A DNA stretch of 64,000 nucleotides from Cyanobium usitatum str. Tous. Lineage in GTDB: Bacteria > Cyanobacteriota > Cyanobacteriia > PCC-6307 > Cyanobiaceae. The notes under the pieces are model-generated. The model was not told the DNA's origin and did no database searches. It worked only from the letters and a program-made list of their open reading frames with translations. Of this stretch, positions 1 through 7,822 are shown one piece after another. Each line of letters opens with the position of its first letter. The stretch's first letter is position 1. The stretch lies in the NCBI RefSeq assembly GCF_963920485.1, contig NZ_OY986431.1, positions 1,798,001 through 1,862,000 on the forward strand, in the 5' to 3' direction. The translations under genes and the position numbers were made by a program.

Positions 1-692
1 ATCAGGGTGATCGGCGTGCGCAGCTCATGGGCCACGCCATCCACGAAGGAGCGCTGCCGCTCCCAGGACGCCCGCAAGCGCTCCTGCAGGTCATTGAAGG
101 CCTCGGCGATGGGCTGCAGCTCCTCTGGCTGCTCAGCCACGGGGATCTGATTGGAGGGCAGGGGCGGCGCCTGGGTGGCGGCGAGCTGGGCGGTGAATTC
201 CTGCAGGGGCTGCACCAGGCCACGCTGCAGCACCAGGCGCAGCAGCCCACTGGTAAACAAGCTTGACAAGCCGGCAGCAATCACCAGCAGCCAAAGAGCC
301 AGCCACTCCTGCTGCACGGAGGCCGTCACGTTTTGCTCCACCTGCAGGGTGGCGCTGCTGCCATCTGCCACTTCCAGCGGCTGCCGGCTCACCAGCCACT
401 CCTGGCCGCCGCGGCTTTGCAGGGCAGCCGTGCTGGCGGCCTGCAAAGGCACAAGCATTAACTGCAGGCGCAGGCCTGGCAGCAGCGCAGCATTAAGCAG
501 GGGCTGCAACTGGGAACGCTCGCTGGCCCTGCTGCCGAGCTCGGCAACCAGCTGCTCAGCCAGCTGAAGATGGGCGGCTGTGCGCTGCTGGAACGCGATC
601 TGCTGGTTAAACAGCAGCAGCAGGCTGTAGCCAGCTACCACCGCCAGCAGGGAGGTGCTCTGCAACCAGATGCGCAGCGGTGAGATCCGCAA
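1..692 (-). CDS. Sensor histidine kinase, N-terminal part (runs off the window)
   Basis: The minus strand encodes the first ~230 residues of a membrane sensor kinase that would autophosphorylate on histidine and pass the phosphate to a response regulator. A hydrophobic segment lies at about residues 10-30, then a ~100-residue sensing region, a second membrane segment, a HAMP-like linker, and at the window edge the H-box A-H-E-L-R-T-P-I-T whose His is the phosphoacceptor. The ATPase domain lies outside the window. The TTG at 690-692 was chosen because GAAGAG lies just upstream and no better-placed ATG exists. It is divergent from the pilin gene at 791, so a link to pilus control is possible, but that is inference. 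Confidence 0.8.
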   Translation of the reverse strand, partial: MRISPLRIWLQSTSLLAVVAGYSLLLLFNQQIAFQQRTAAHLQLAEQLVAELGSRASERSQLQPLLNAALLPGLRLQLMLVPLQAASTAALQSRGGQEWLVSRQPLEVADGSSATLQVEQNVTASVQQEWLALWLLVIAAGLSSLFTSGLLRLVLQRGLVQPLQEFTAQLAATQAPPLPSNQIPVAEQPEELQPIAEAFNDLQERLRASWERQRSFVDGVAHELRTPITL

Positions 693-790
693 CGGTCAGC
701 TCTTCAGGGGATTCTCAGATTCTGCTCAGCTTCCTTTGGTTGGTGGTGGCGGCCAAGGGAGCAATACTTGCCAAAGCACGTCTAATTCCC

Positions 791-1267
791 ATGGCCTCCC
801 GCCTTCAGAGCAGATTTCTGGCCCAACGCGCCCTGTTCCAGCGCCTGCAAAGCACTAAGAAGGGCAACAAGCTTCAGGCCGGCTTCACGTTGGTTGAGCT
901 GCTGATTGTTATAATTATTATCGGCATTCTGGCTGCCATTGCCCTTCCTGCCTTTCTTAACCAACAAAGTCGAGCCAGAATAAATGGCGCCCAAAGTAGT
1001 GCAATGTCAGCAGCACGAGCCTGTGCAGCAGCTCAGGTTACCGGTGACCAAGCTTCCGCAACACCAGCTTCAACAGCTGCAACTACTGGAACTTGTGAAG
1101 CCGCGGGCACACTTAGCACCTTTACTTCGGGTAATACTTCATTTGGCACAACAACTGCAGCTGTAGCGACAGTGGCAACCTCTGGATCGGCTCAACTCAC
1201 CACATGCGCAGCCGCCCCTGGCTTCACTGCCGGCACTGCGCCCATATGCAATCCGGTCAAGGTATGA
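791..1267 (+). CDS. Type IV major-pilin-like prepilin
   Basis: A 158-residue prepilin. After a long positively charged leader (31 residues) comes the prepilin peptidase site A-G|F-T-L-V-E-L-L with the conserved Glu at mature position 5, then a hydrophobic stretch of I, V, L and A that anchors the subunit and forms the pilus core. The rest is rich in Ala, Thr and Ser with Cys residues near the C-terminus that could form a disulfide loop. It would be cleaved by PilD and assembled into type IV pili (motility, DNA uptake or adhesion). The ATG at 791 is the most plausible start, although no strong ribosome site precedes it; the frame stays open upstream. Confidence 0.82.
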   Translation: MASRLQSRFLAQRALFQRLQSTKKGNKLQAGFTLVELLIVIIIIGILAAIALPAFLNQQSRARINGAQSSAMSAARACAAAQVTGDQASATPASTAATTGTCEAAGTLSTFTSGNTSFGTTTAAVATVATSGSAQLTTCAAAPGFTAGTAPICNPVKV

Positions 1268-1294
1268 CGACTAGCGAATAAAAACATATCTTTA

Positions 1295-2511
1295 GGAGTT
1301 TGCTGAAAAAGCCAGACGACTGCGGGAGAATGGTCCAAGGGAATTGAGTGGATGCGCTACCAGCAGGAACTGATCGTTCCCCTGCTCTCGTACATCTCCA
1401 AAGAAGACCGCATCCCAGCCACCCATCCCCTGCGGCAGGTGCGGCGGCTGGCCGGTCAGGCCTTCGATCGACTGAACCCGACCTTCTGCAAGATCTATCC
1501 CGAGGGCGGCAGGCCCTCAATTCCGCCAGAGTAGATGCTGCTGGCTCTGTTGCTGCAGGCGATCTACTGCATCCGTTCGGAGCGGATGCTGATCTAGCAG
1601 CTCGACTACAACCTGCTGTTCCGCTGGTTTGTTGGCTTCAACCCCGACGACCCGGTTTGGCATTCCACCACGTTCACGAAAATCGGGACCGACTGCTGAA
1701 CGAGGAGCTCATGGCCAAGTTCCTCGAACTCCTGCTTGCAGCGCATGAGGTCAAGCCTCTGCTGAGTTCGGAGCACTTCTCGGTGGATGGCACCCTGCTA
1801 CGGGCCTGGGCGTCACACAGCTCACAGGAGTGGATCGATGGGCTGGATGATGCCCCACCATCGCCCAGTTTTGGCGAAGGGTTTGGCGAGGCAAGCGGCG
1901 GAAAGAAGCGCGCCAAGGGTGCCTTCCGCGGCCTGTTGCTATCCAACCAAATCCACCGCTCCACAAGCGATGGAGAAGCCCGTCTTTTCAAGAAGGCTCC
2001 TGGCGTCAGCGCTTTCTTGAGCTTTCTGGGGCACTGCGTCATGGAGATCCGCAACGGCCTGTTGGTCGCCAGTGAAGTCAGCCAGGCCACCGGCAGGGCG
2101 GAGAGAGACGCCGCGCTGCGGATGGCCCGTTCGCTCCGTGGCACGCACCAGAAAACCCTGGGTGCCAACAAGGGCCACGACAGCCGGGAGTTCGTGGCCG
2201 ACCTGCGCATTAACGGCATCACGCCCCATGTGGCGCAGAACCTCACGCGCAGCGGTGGATCCGCGATTGATGGCCGCACCGCCCGCCACCAGATTTACGC
2301 CCAATCGATCAACGCGAGGAAGCGGATCGAGCAGGTATTCGGCTGGATCAAACAGGCCGCTGCCCTCGGGCAACTCAAGGCCAGAGGCCGATCAAAGGTG
2401 GGAGCGGTGTTCCGGCTGCATGTCGTGGCAGACAACCTGATCCGCATCACCAATCCGCTCAGAAGCCAGAGTGTGACAGCATGAAGCAGGTAATCAGGGG
2501 CCCAAAACTCC
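1295..2511 (+). mobile_element. Decayed IS5/IS1182-type insertion sequence (approximate limits)
   Basis: The element is defined by the broken transposase at 1352-2484. The left flank carries GGAGTTTGCTGAA (1295-1307). The right flank carries CCCAAAACTCC (2501-2511), which matches the complement of the left motif only in part (shared AAACTCC core), so the terminal repeats are eroded or the true ends lie nearby. No target-site duplication could be recognised. Limits are therefore approximate. Confidence 0.5.
1352..2484 (+). pseudogene. IS5/IS1182-family transposase, inactivated
   Basis: This was a DDE transposase with a DUF772-type N-terminus. The first ~60 codons are intact and then stop at an in-frame TAG (1532-1534), where the reading suggests an original CAG. 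A second TAG follows about 20 codons later. Near 1680 a one-base loss in an A run shifts the frame, and the remaining ~265 codons stay open to 2484. The C-terminal part still shows F-S-V-D-G-T (first Asp) and I-E-Q-V-F-G-W-I-K (Glu). The block usually written G-A-D-K-x-Y-D reads G-A-N-K-G-H-D, so the middle catalytic Asp also seems lost. It cannot make a working transposase. Confidence 0.85.
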
Positions 2512-2536
2512 GCCAACCAGCCTCCAAACCAGGTAT

Positions 2537-2917
2537 TCAGGCTTGACAAAGATGCTGGCCAGCCTTGGAGGCGATCAACCTGATTGGCGAGGAGCAACAA
2601 CGGACATGAAGTGGTCGCAAGGAAGGCTTTGCCTCGTTTTTTAGCAGCCTCCTAGGGCGGAGCCCAGCCCCTGGCCTTACTGGCGAAGATCCACCGCCAG
2701 TAAGGCCCAGCACCACAACGGGAAAGGGGTCGGGCATATTGCGCCGCAAAGCACCAGGCACTTCCACCAGCAAGATCGCTCCAGCCGACAGGCAGGCGTA
2801 GGCGATCACGTCGCTGCCCTCCATGGCCCGCTGCTGCAGCCAGCGGTTCAACGCGGCGTTACCGCAGTCGAAACCTTCCAGCTGATGCTGCGGGCCGAGG
2901 GGCTCAGGCGGGCGCAT
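2537..2917 (-). pseudogene. GNAT acetyltransferase toxin (TacT-like), truncated remnant
   Basis: From the ATG at 2915-2917 the reading resembles the N-terminus of TacT-type toxins, which acetylate aminoacyl-tRNA: G-F-D-C-G-N-A-A-L-N-R-W-L, then a jump past the usual middle segment to S-A-G-A and the typical R-R-N-M-P-D-P-F-P-V-V-V-L-G. After that the family sequence stops: the acetyl-CoA-binding R-G-x-G-x-G region and everything beyond are missing and replaced by unrelated coding that contains a 13-bp inverted repeat (2673-2707). The start overlaps the end of the antitoxin remnant by 14 bases, as in intact TacA-TacT operons. A working enzyme is unlikely. Confidence 0.65.
2673..2707. repeat. 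Perfect 13-bp inverted repeat with 9-base loop
   Basis: GGCCTTACTGGCG at 2673-2685 is repeated exactly as its complement at 2695-2707. It lies just where the TacT-like remnant loses similarity to its family. There is no following T run on either strand, so a simple terminator is not indicated. It may be the core of a small mobile or palindromic element that broke the toxin gene. Confidence 0.6.
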
Positions 2918-3173
2918 GCCAGGGCTGCGGTATGGCGAGCAGTCGCTCGATGCTGGCCTGATCCTGGGAGACAGCGCGGGGATCCTCCACATCAGCCAGC
3001 AGGGCCGTTGTCTGCTCTGGCGTCAGGGAAAACAGCGTGCGATCCACAAGCACATCCCGCGCCCGCGCCTGGCAGCTGCGCAGGATGAATTCGGTGCGGC
3101 TGATGCCTTCCGCTGCAGCGGCTTGGTCAATCATCTGACGCTGCTCGGTCGCTTGCTCAGGGCCGGTCTCTAA
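2904..3173 (-). pseudogene. DUF1778 (TacA-like) antitoxin lacking its N-terminus
   Basis: The ~85 C-terminal residues match DUF1778 antitoxins, the ribbon-helix-helix partners of TacT toxins: A-A-A-A-E-G-I-S-R-T-E-F-I-L, then R-A-R-D-V-L-V-D-R-T-L-F and a typical acidic tail that would wrap the toxin. No start codon precedes the similarity; upstream the frame runs straight into the 3' end of the amidase gene (stop at 3170). The first ~15 residues, including the DNA-binding strand, appear deleted. It may still be read from an upstream alternative codon, but remnant is the simplest view. Confidence 0.65.
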
Positions 3174-4054
3174 CCACCCCGCCGCTCCAGCAGGCGGAAG
3201 GGGTCGTAGGCCAAGCTGATGCCAAGCTCCTCGGCAAATTCCAGCACCCGGCACCAGGCGCGGTTTTGGCGCACGATGCCCCGCAGGATCACAGGGGCGC
3301 TGCTGCGCTCGAGGGTCATCTCAAACAGGGGCCAGCCCACCGAGGCCTGCACCGCATCGTCTTGAAAGCGAGGCACCACATCAAGGGCACCCACCAGGAT
3401 GCGGCGATGGCTGGCATCCCACTGGAAGGGCAATTCGTAGCGCTCCAGCAGGGCGGTGGCCAGGGCCCAGCTGCTGCCATTGGCATCGATCTCGGTGGCC
3501 AGCGGCAAGCCGCGAGCCTCAATGCTGCCGGCACGGCGAAACTGCAGCGGCGCTGGCCCCGAGGCAGCCTCCCCACTCAGGAGCTGGCGCACCCGCTCGC
3601 GCAGCTGCTCGCCGCCGGTAGGCGGGCCGCCCTTCTCCAACTGCAGCAGATCCCAGCGTTCACCGGTGCCGCCCCAGATCACCGGCCCGTAGTTGTCGTG
3701 CATCACGCGGCCGTCGCGGTTGGCGGCCGCCTCGGCGTGGGTCATCAGCCGCTGAATGCTGATCTGATCGGCACTCCAGCCCCAGCTGCGGGCTACTGCA
3801 GCGGCCTCCTGGCAGAGGGATTCCAGCTGGGGCTTGGCGGGCGGAATGGTCCACGGGTCTGGCCGGCCGCCCATGCAGGCACAGCTAAGCGCCACTGCAT
3901 TGGTGTTACGCCGCCAGGTGTGGGCGGGCAGGTCGGCGCCATAGCTGTGCAGGCGATGCACCTGGCCATCACCGCCGATGATCGAGTGGTACAGGCCGCT
4001 GCGCACCCAGTTGTAGGGGGTGGCCGTCCAGTGCAAATAGATGGTGGCAGACAT
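3170..4054 (-). CDS. N-acetylmuramoyl-L-alanine amidase-like protein
   Basis: A 294-residue protein whose first ~150 residues resemble the amidase_2/PGRP fold that cleaves the amide bond between muramic acid and L-Ala in peptidoglycan. Features seen: L-H-W-T-A at the start, Y-H-S-I-I-G-G-D-G (a zinc-ligand His region), H-T-W-R-R-N-T, and M-T-H-A-E-A-A with a further His. The C-terminal ~110 residues are not recognised. The ATG at 4052-4054 was chosen because the domain begins directly after it. No signal peptide is evident, so phage- or element-type lysis and cell-wall remodelling are both possible. An 18-base piece of its 3' end recurs at 6312-6329. Confidence 0.65.
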   Translation of the reverse strand: MSATIYLHWTATPYNWVRSGLYHSIIGGDGQVHRLHSYGADLPAHTWRRNTNAVALSCACMGGRPDPWTIPPAKPQLESLCQEAAAVARSWGWSADQISIQRLMTHAEAAANRDGRVMHDNYGPVIWGGTGERWDLLQLEKGGPPTGGEQLRERVRQLLSGEAASGPAPLQFRRAGSIEARGLPLATEIDANGSSWALATALLERYELPFQWDASHRRILVGALDVVPRFQDDAVQASVGWPLFEMTLERSSAPVILRGIVRQNRAWCRVLEFAEELGISLAYDPFRLLERRGG

Positions 4055-4157
4055 CACCGTTAAAAAAAGCGGGATCCAGGCGGCGTCCTTAATTTGGCAG
4101 CGCCGATGGCGCCCAGTGCCGTGGGCGTTCGATCGCGGGCTGATCCCCACAAGAGCA

Positions 4158-4175
4158 GTACAGTAAAACGTACGT
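4158..4175. promoter_or_regulatory. Possible YefM operator (paired GTAC boxes)
   Basis: GTAC at 4158 and 4170 form an inverted pair 12 bases apart, and the second lies in the palindrome ACGTACGT (4168-4175). They sit about 25 bases before yefM. YefM-YoeB repressors are known to bind palindromes with a TGTACA core, so autoregulation here is plausible but inferred. Confidence 0.4.
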
Positions 4176-4197
4176 CTGCTAGCAGGGCTTAAAGCCG

Positions 4198-4455
4198 ATG
4201 GACGCGATCTCCTACAGCACCGCCCGTGCCCATTTGGCGGGCACGATGAACAAGGTGTGTGAAAACCATGAACCAGTAGTGATCACACGCCGCGGCGAGC
4301 CCGCCGTGGTGATGCTCTCCCTAGCCGATTACAAGGCAATGGAGGAAACCACCTTTCTCCTGCGCAGCCCGGCCAACGCCCAGCGCCTGCTCCGCTCTAT
4401 CGCCTGCCTGAACGGCGGTGGCGGAGAAGAACACGATCTACTGCCGTGCGACTGA
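4198..4455 (+). CDS. yefM: YefM/Phd-family antitoxin
   Basis: An 85-residue antitoxin of the Phd/YefM family. The N-terminus M-D-A-I-S-Y-S-T-A-R-A-H-L is the typical DNA-binding segment, followed by E-P-V-V-I-T-R-R-G-E-P-A-V-V-M-L-S, the family hallmark, and an extended C-terminus that would bind and block the toxin. It overlaps the toxin gene by 10 bases, giving translational coupling. A complex with YoeB usually represses the operon through upstream palindromes, candidates for which lie at 4158-4175. Confidence 0.88.
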   Translation: MDAISYSTARAHLAGTMNKVCENHEPVVITRRGEPAVVMLSLADYKAMEETTFLLRSPANAQRLLRSIACLNGGGGEEHDLLPCD

Positions 4456-4700
4456 TTTTCTCCCCAGAGGCCTGGGAGGACTACATGCACTGGCAGCAAC
4501 ACGATCGCAAGATCCTGCAGCGCATCAACCGACTGATCAACGAGATCCGCCGAGATCCCTTCGCGGGGATCGGCAAACCCGAGCCCCTTCGCCACGCCCT
4601 AACCTGCTACTGGTCGCGGCGCATCGACGCTGAACATCGCATCGTCTACTCCATCAACGCGGGCGACCTGCTGATCGCCCAGCTCCGTCACCACTACTGA
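4446..4700 (+). CDS. yoeB: YoeB-family mRNA interferase toxin
   Basis: An 84-residue RelE-superfamily toxin that binds the ribosome A site and cuts mRNA. The start is the GTG at 4446, inside the antitoxin gene. The sequence matches YoeB throughout: F-S-P-E-A-W-E-D-Y near the start, L-I-N-E-I-R-R-D-P-F-x-G-I-G-K-P-E-P-L in the middle, W-S-R-R-I-D-A-E-H-R-I-V-Y, and the C-terminal L-R-H-H-Y with the catalytic His and terminal Tyr kept. Length is normal, so the module looks intact. Confidence 0.9.
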   Translation: MRLIFSPEAWEDYMHWQQHDRKILQRINRLINEIRRDPFAGIGKPEPLRHALTCYWSRRIDAEHRIVYSINAGDLLIAQLRHHY

Positions 4701-4728
4701 CTGCTGAAGCGGATCAGCAGGTGAGTGA

Positions 4729-6078
4729 TCAGGTCTGGTCATCCAACAGCCAGTCAATGGCGGGTCGCCAGCGCAGCCGACGAGCGGCGTCGCCAAGATC
4801 GGGCGGCCGAGCATCGAGGCTGATCAACACAGGCTCTGCAGAGCGGCCTGTCGGTGTGTCGGCCAGCTCCAGTAAAGAGGTGACTTCCCGCTCGCGTGTG
4901 TCGGCGTCGTGGAGGCTGGCACACACCTGTACCAGCAGCTTCTGGCCATCGGGCAGCAACGCCAGGGCATCCACCTCGCGTCCGCTCTCACTGCGCAGGT
5001 AAGAGAGTTCTGCGCCGCGACGCCGCAGTTCCACCATCACCACGGTTTCCAGGGCATGGCCAAGGTTGGCTCGGCCGCTGCGGTCGTAGAGCGGGATCAG
5101 GCCCGGATCGATCGGGTAGATCTTGCGGGGCAGACTCTGCGTGCGGCGCAGGGAGCCGCCCCCCGCCACCAGGCTGGTGATCAGAAAGGCCTGCTCCAGA
5201 TGCTGCACCAACTCTGTGAGGTGCTCCCGGCTGATGGCCAGGCCCTGGGAGCGCATGGCTTGGTGCAATTTGTTCACACTGAAAGCACCACCGGCATGGG
5301 CCAGCAGCTGACGCACCAGCCACTGCAAGGCTAGAGGGTTGCGAATGTTGTGCCGCTCCATCACATCGCGCAGCACCGTGCTGTCGACATAGCTGAGCAG
5401 CAGTGATCGGCGGCTGCGAGCATCGAGGCCCTGCACCTCGGGAAAACCACCCTCGAGCAGATAGCGCTCCAGCTGGTGCTGAAGCGAAGACCGCTCTGCG
5501 CTCGACCAGTGCTCGGCTGTGATGCTGGGCTCCAACCGCTGATGCCGTAGGGCCTCCCGAAAGCTGAACGGCCACAGCAGGGTTTCCACGGCCCGACCGC
5601 GCAGGTTGGTGGCAATCTCTGCCGACAACATCTGGGCGGAGGAACCGCTCACCACAACATCGAGGGGTTCGGTGTCGATCACCCGGCGCACAAACCCTTC
5701 CCAGCCGGGGATCACCTGCACCTCATCGAGGAACAGGCAGGGCCGAAGCTTCCCTGGCTGCGGCTGCCGCCACTGGGGATGCAGGGAAAACCAGATCTCC
5801 AGGTAGGCGTCGAGCAGCTCAGGGCCGGCGCCGATCAGGCGTTCATCCTCGAGGCTGACCCAAGGAAGGCCCGAGCGCTCCATACCCGGGTTCGCCAGGC
5901 GATCGCCGAGCTCCTGCCAGAGCAGGCTGGTCTTGCCGCTGCGGCGCATGCCGATCACCGCCAGCACCTTGCCGGCTACGCGCGGGATCCAGGTGTCGCG
6001 GCGTGTGAGCACGGGCAAGGGCATGGTGATGCCATCCACCAGCTTCTGCCGCAGCAAACGCAGAAGGTTGTCTTCCAT
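4729..6078 (-). CDS. AAA_14 / DUF4143 ATPase
   Basis: A 449-residue protein with an N-terminal P-loop ATPase (Walker A G-M-R-R-S-G-K-T-S at about residue 43; Walker B C-L-F-L-D-E-V-Q near 115; sensor-like V-V-S-G-S-S-A) and a C-terminal DUF4143 domain containing R-R-R-G-A-E-L-S-Y-L-R-S and E-V-D-A-L, a PD-(D/E)XK-like arrangement. Members of this family are common in bacterial accessory DNA and are often near TA or defence genes; their cellular role is unsettled. It is a single gene between the YefM-YoeB pair (convergent) and the pilin operon. Full length and apparently intact. Confidence 0.85.
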   Translation of the reverse strand: MEDNLLRLLRQKLVDGITMPLPVLTRRDTWIPRVAGKVLAVIGMRRSGKTSLLWQELGDRLANPGMERSGLPWVSLEDERLIGAGPELLDAYLEIWFSLHPQWRQPQPGKLRPCLFLDEVQVIPGWEGFVRRVIDTEPLDVVVSGSSAQMLSAEIATNLRGRAVETLLWPFSFREALRHQRLEPSITAEHWSSAERSSLQHQLERYLLEGGFPEVQGLDARSRRSLLLSYVDSTVLRDVMERHNIRNPLALQWLVRQLLAHAGGAFSVNKLHQAMRSQGLAISREHLTELVQHLEQAFLITSLVAGGGSLRRTQSLPRKIYPIDPGLIPLYDRSGRANLGHALETVVMVELRRRGAELSYLRSESGREVDALALLPDGQKLLVQVCASLHDADTREREVTSLLELADTPTGRSAEPVLISLDARPPDLGDAARRLRWRPAIDWLLDDQT

Positions 6079-6269
6079 AGCGACAACCTAATGGGATTTC
6101 TTGCCGCAGACCGCGACAAGGTGAGGCTCATGCCCTATTCTCCCGCCCAGATCGACTGCAGTCACTGGGATCTGGGCAGATTTCCGGGCGTCTGTGGAGA
6201 AGCGGGCGGTGGGGTGGGGCTGCACCGGGGTTCGTTCCGGCTGGGACGCCTCGGCAATGTGGGCGCCTC

Positions 6270-6305
6270 CCTGAATCTGTACAGCTTGTACTGAATTCAG
6301 GAGGG
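6270..6305. repeat. GTAC-centred inverted repeat, copy 1
   Basis: CCTGAAT (6270-6276) and ATTCAGG (6295-6301) are inverted arms; flanking CCTCC and GGAGGG extend the pairing. The centre reads CTGTACAGCTTGTACT. A similar block lies at 10872-10907. This copy follows the 3' end of the minor-pilin operon and could act as a transcription stop, but it has no T run. Confidence 0.5.
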
Positions 6306-6311
6306 CTTTCA

Positions 6312-6329
6312 CCACCCCGCCGCTCCAGC
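6312..6329. repeat. 18-base exact repeat of the amidase 3' end
   Basis: CCACCCCGCCGCTCCAGC here is identical to 3174-3191, the last codons of the amidase gene (L-E-R-R-G-G on the minus strand). It suggests that a fragment of that gene end was copied here during past rearrangement of this accessory stretch. Confidence 0.5.
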
Positions 6330-6340
6330 CGGCAGCTTGC

Positions 6341-6898
6341 TTAATTTGCCCCAATGGCCACCGGCAAGCGGGAGCTCAGCCGCCCCCCATCGGCCCAGGC
6401 CTGCGCCAATTCCAGCTGCAGCACCCCCGCGCCAGCGGGCTGGGCCCGGAAGCCAGCGCTGGCCGCCAGGGCATCGAGCACCACCCGGTTTTGGGCTGCG
6501 CCGCTGCCCAGCTCGCCATGCAGGCCATAGGCCGGTCCGCAGCGCATCAGCACCTGGCCCCGCCAGATCGGTTCAGCCGGCTTACCTAATGAATAGGTGA
6601 TCGGGCCAGAGGCCGTATCGAGATGCAGCACCACGCTGCGGCCCGCCAGGTTGCAGGCCGGCGCCAGCGCGGCCGGATCAGCGAGGCCCCGGGCTTGAAG
6701 CAGGTCGCCCCGCACCAGCTCCAGCGTGCGCCGGGCCACGGCCCGCTCGCGCAGCACCCGCGCAAAGCGCTGACCGCTAGTGAGCTCGGCCAAAACAGCC
6801 TGCAAAAGCAGCCCGCTTAGCGAGCAACCAATCAAAAGAGCAAGCAGCAGCTCCACCAGGGAAAAGCCCCTGGCGTTTGCCTTGGCAATCGCTTTCAT
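6341..6898 (-). CDS. Minor prepilin (PilW-like position)
   Basis: A 185-residue prepilin with a short leader ending R-G|F-S-L-V-E-L-L, conserved Glu5 and a hydrophobic helix. It is the last gene of a four-gene operon on the minus strand and starts at an ATGA overlap with the stop of the preceding gene (6895-6898). Minor pilins of this kind prime pilus assembly and form the tip complex of type IV pili or pseudopili. Two Cys (C-N-L-A-G and R-C-G-P) could form a disulfide. The operon order suggests a FimT/PilV/PilW/PilX-like set, but assignment to one named subunit is not certain. Confidence 0.75.
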   Translation of the reverse strand: MKAIAKANARGFSLVELLLALLIGCSLSGLLLQAVLAELTSGQRFARVLRERAVARRTLELVRGDLLQARGLADPAALAPACNLAGRSVVLHLDTASGPITYSLGKPAEPIWRGQVLMRCGPAYGLHGELGSGAAQNRVVLDALAASAGFRAQPAGAGVLQLELAQAWADGGRLSSRLPVAIGAN

Positions 6899-7425
6899 AG
6901 TGCCCCATCGGCAAGGCAGGCACTGCTGCTGGGTGGGCCGTCCAGGGGGCCGGTGTAGCGACCCAAGCGGCTCACCCCCAGCGGCAGCGACACCACCAGG
7001 CAGCGGCGCAGTTCCGTGCCAGGCGCAGCGATCACCACCGTGCCGCCATCGAGAATCAGTCCGTTGCTGCTGAAACGCAGGGCCCCGGGCAGGTTGTGCT
7101 GGAGCGTCACGGCGTCGCTGTCTTGCTGCTCGCTGCTGGCCACCACTGCCGCCAGACAGCCGGCCAGGCTGCCGCCACTGGGTTCGCTCCAACCGCTGGC
7201 ACCGAGCTCAAGAGCACAGGGCTGGCCATGGCTCTGGGCTTGCCGGCGCGCAGCCTCCAGGCCCACCCCGAGCCGGCGGCTGGCCGCCTCCACCCGCATT
7301 CGGGCCAGGCTGCGTTGGCCGCCATCTATGGCCAGGCTGGTCAGCAAGCCCAGCACCGCCACCGCCACCAGGAGCTCGGCCAGGCTGAAGCCTGAGCTGG
7401 CCTGGCTTTGCTCAAAGCGCCGCAT
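6895..7425 (-). CDS. Minor prepilin, GspH/FimT-like
   Basis: A 176-residue prepilin. Start ATG at 7423-7425. The leader ends S-G|F-S-L-A-E-L-L-V-A with Glu5 present, followed by a hydrophobic helix and a GspH/FimT-like body (G-L-E-A-A-R-R-Q-A-Q-S and a late disulfide-type Cys pair). In FimT-type subunits the body can bind DNA during uptake, but no such function is visible here. It overlaps both neighbours (14 bases upstream, 4 bases downstream), which means tight translational coupling within the operon. Confidence 0.75.
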   Translation of the reverse strand: MRRFEQSQASSGFSLAELLVAVAVLGLLTSLAIDGGQRSLARMRVEAASRRLGVGLEAARRQAQSHGQPCALELGASGWSEPSGGSLAGCLAAVVASSEQQDSDAVTLQHNLPGALRFSSNGLILDGGTVVIAAPGTELRRCLVVSLPLGVSRLGRYTGPLDGPPSSSACLADGAL

Positions 7426-7822
7426 CGCTCGGCTCCGCTGCAGGTTGGGATCCACACAAGCCGTAGGCCGCTGGGCTGAGCCAGCGCTGGCGCTGCACAC
7501 CTCCGGCGGTAGCAACCTGCAACCGCACCAGGGCACCGGGCTCGGCGCTCACCTGGCGCACAATGCCCTCGCCACTGGGCAGGCTTTGCAAATGGGCCGC
7601 AAGCCAGCTGCTGGCGGCCGTGCAATCAGCCGCGATCGTTGTGCCGGCCAGGGCCGTGAGCTGGGCCTGGCTAGCCAGGAGCGCTGCCTCCAGCTGGGCC
7701 GCGTGCTGCTGCTGGGCTTCCGCCTGTCGCGCCCAGCTGGCGCTGCCCGACCACAACTGCAAGGAGCAACTAGAGGACGTCACAAACATCGCCGAAGCCA
7801 CCATCGCTTCCACCAAGTTCAT
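7412..7822 (-). CDS. Small pilin-like protein, PilV-type N-terminus
   Basis: A 136-residue protein starting M-N-L-V-E-A-M-V-A-S-A-M-F, i.e. a prepilin-like hydrophobic helix with the conserved Glu, but with almost no leader: the ATG lies only 4 residues before the Glu. Either it is made already short or its signal is atypical. The body is Gln/Ala-rich with four Cys. It begins with ATGA overlapping the stop of the upstream gene (7819-7822), so it belongs to the operon. Confidence 0.65.
   Translation of the reverse strand: MNLVEAMVASAMFVTSSSCSLQLWSGSASWARQAEAQQQHAAQLEAALLASQAQLTALAGTTIAADCTAASSWLAAHLQSLPSGEGIVRQVSAEPGALVRLQVATAGGVQRQRWLSPAAYGLCGSQPAAEPSDAAL

Noticed and set aside
4896-5334. 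Plus-strand open frames inside the ATPase gene
   Set aside because: Antisense to a complete AAA_14/DUF4143 protein with intact Walker motifs.
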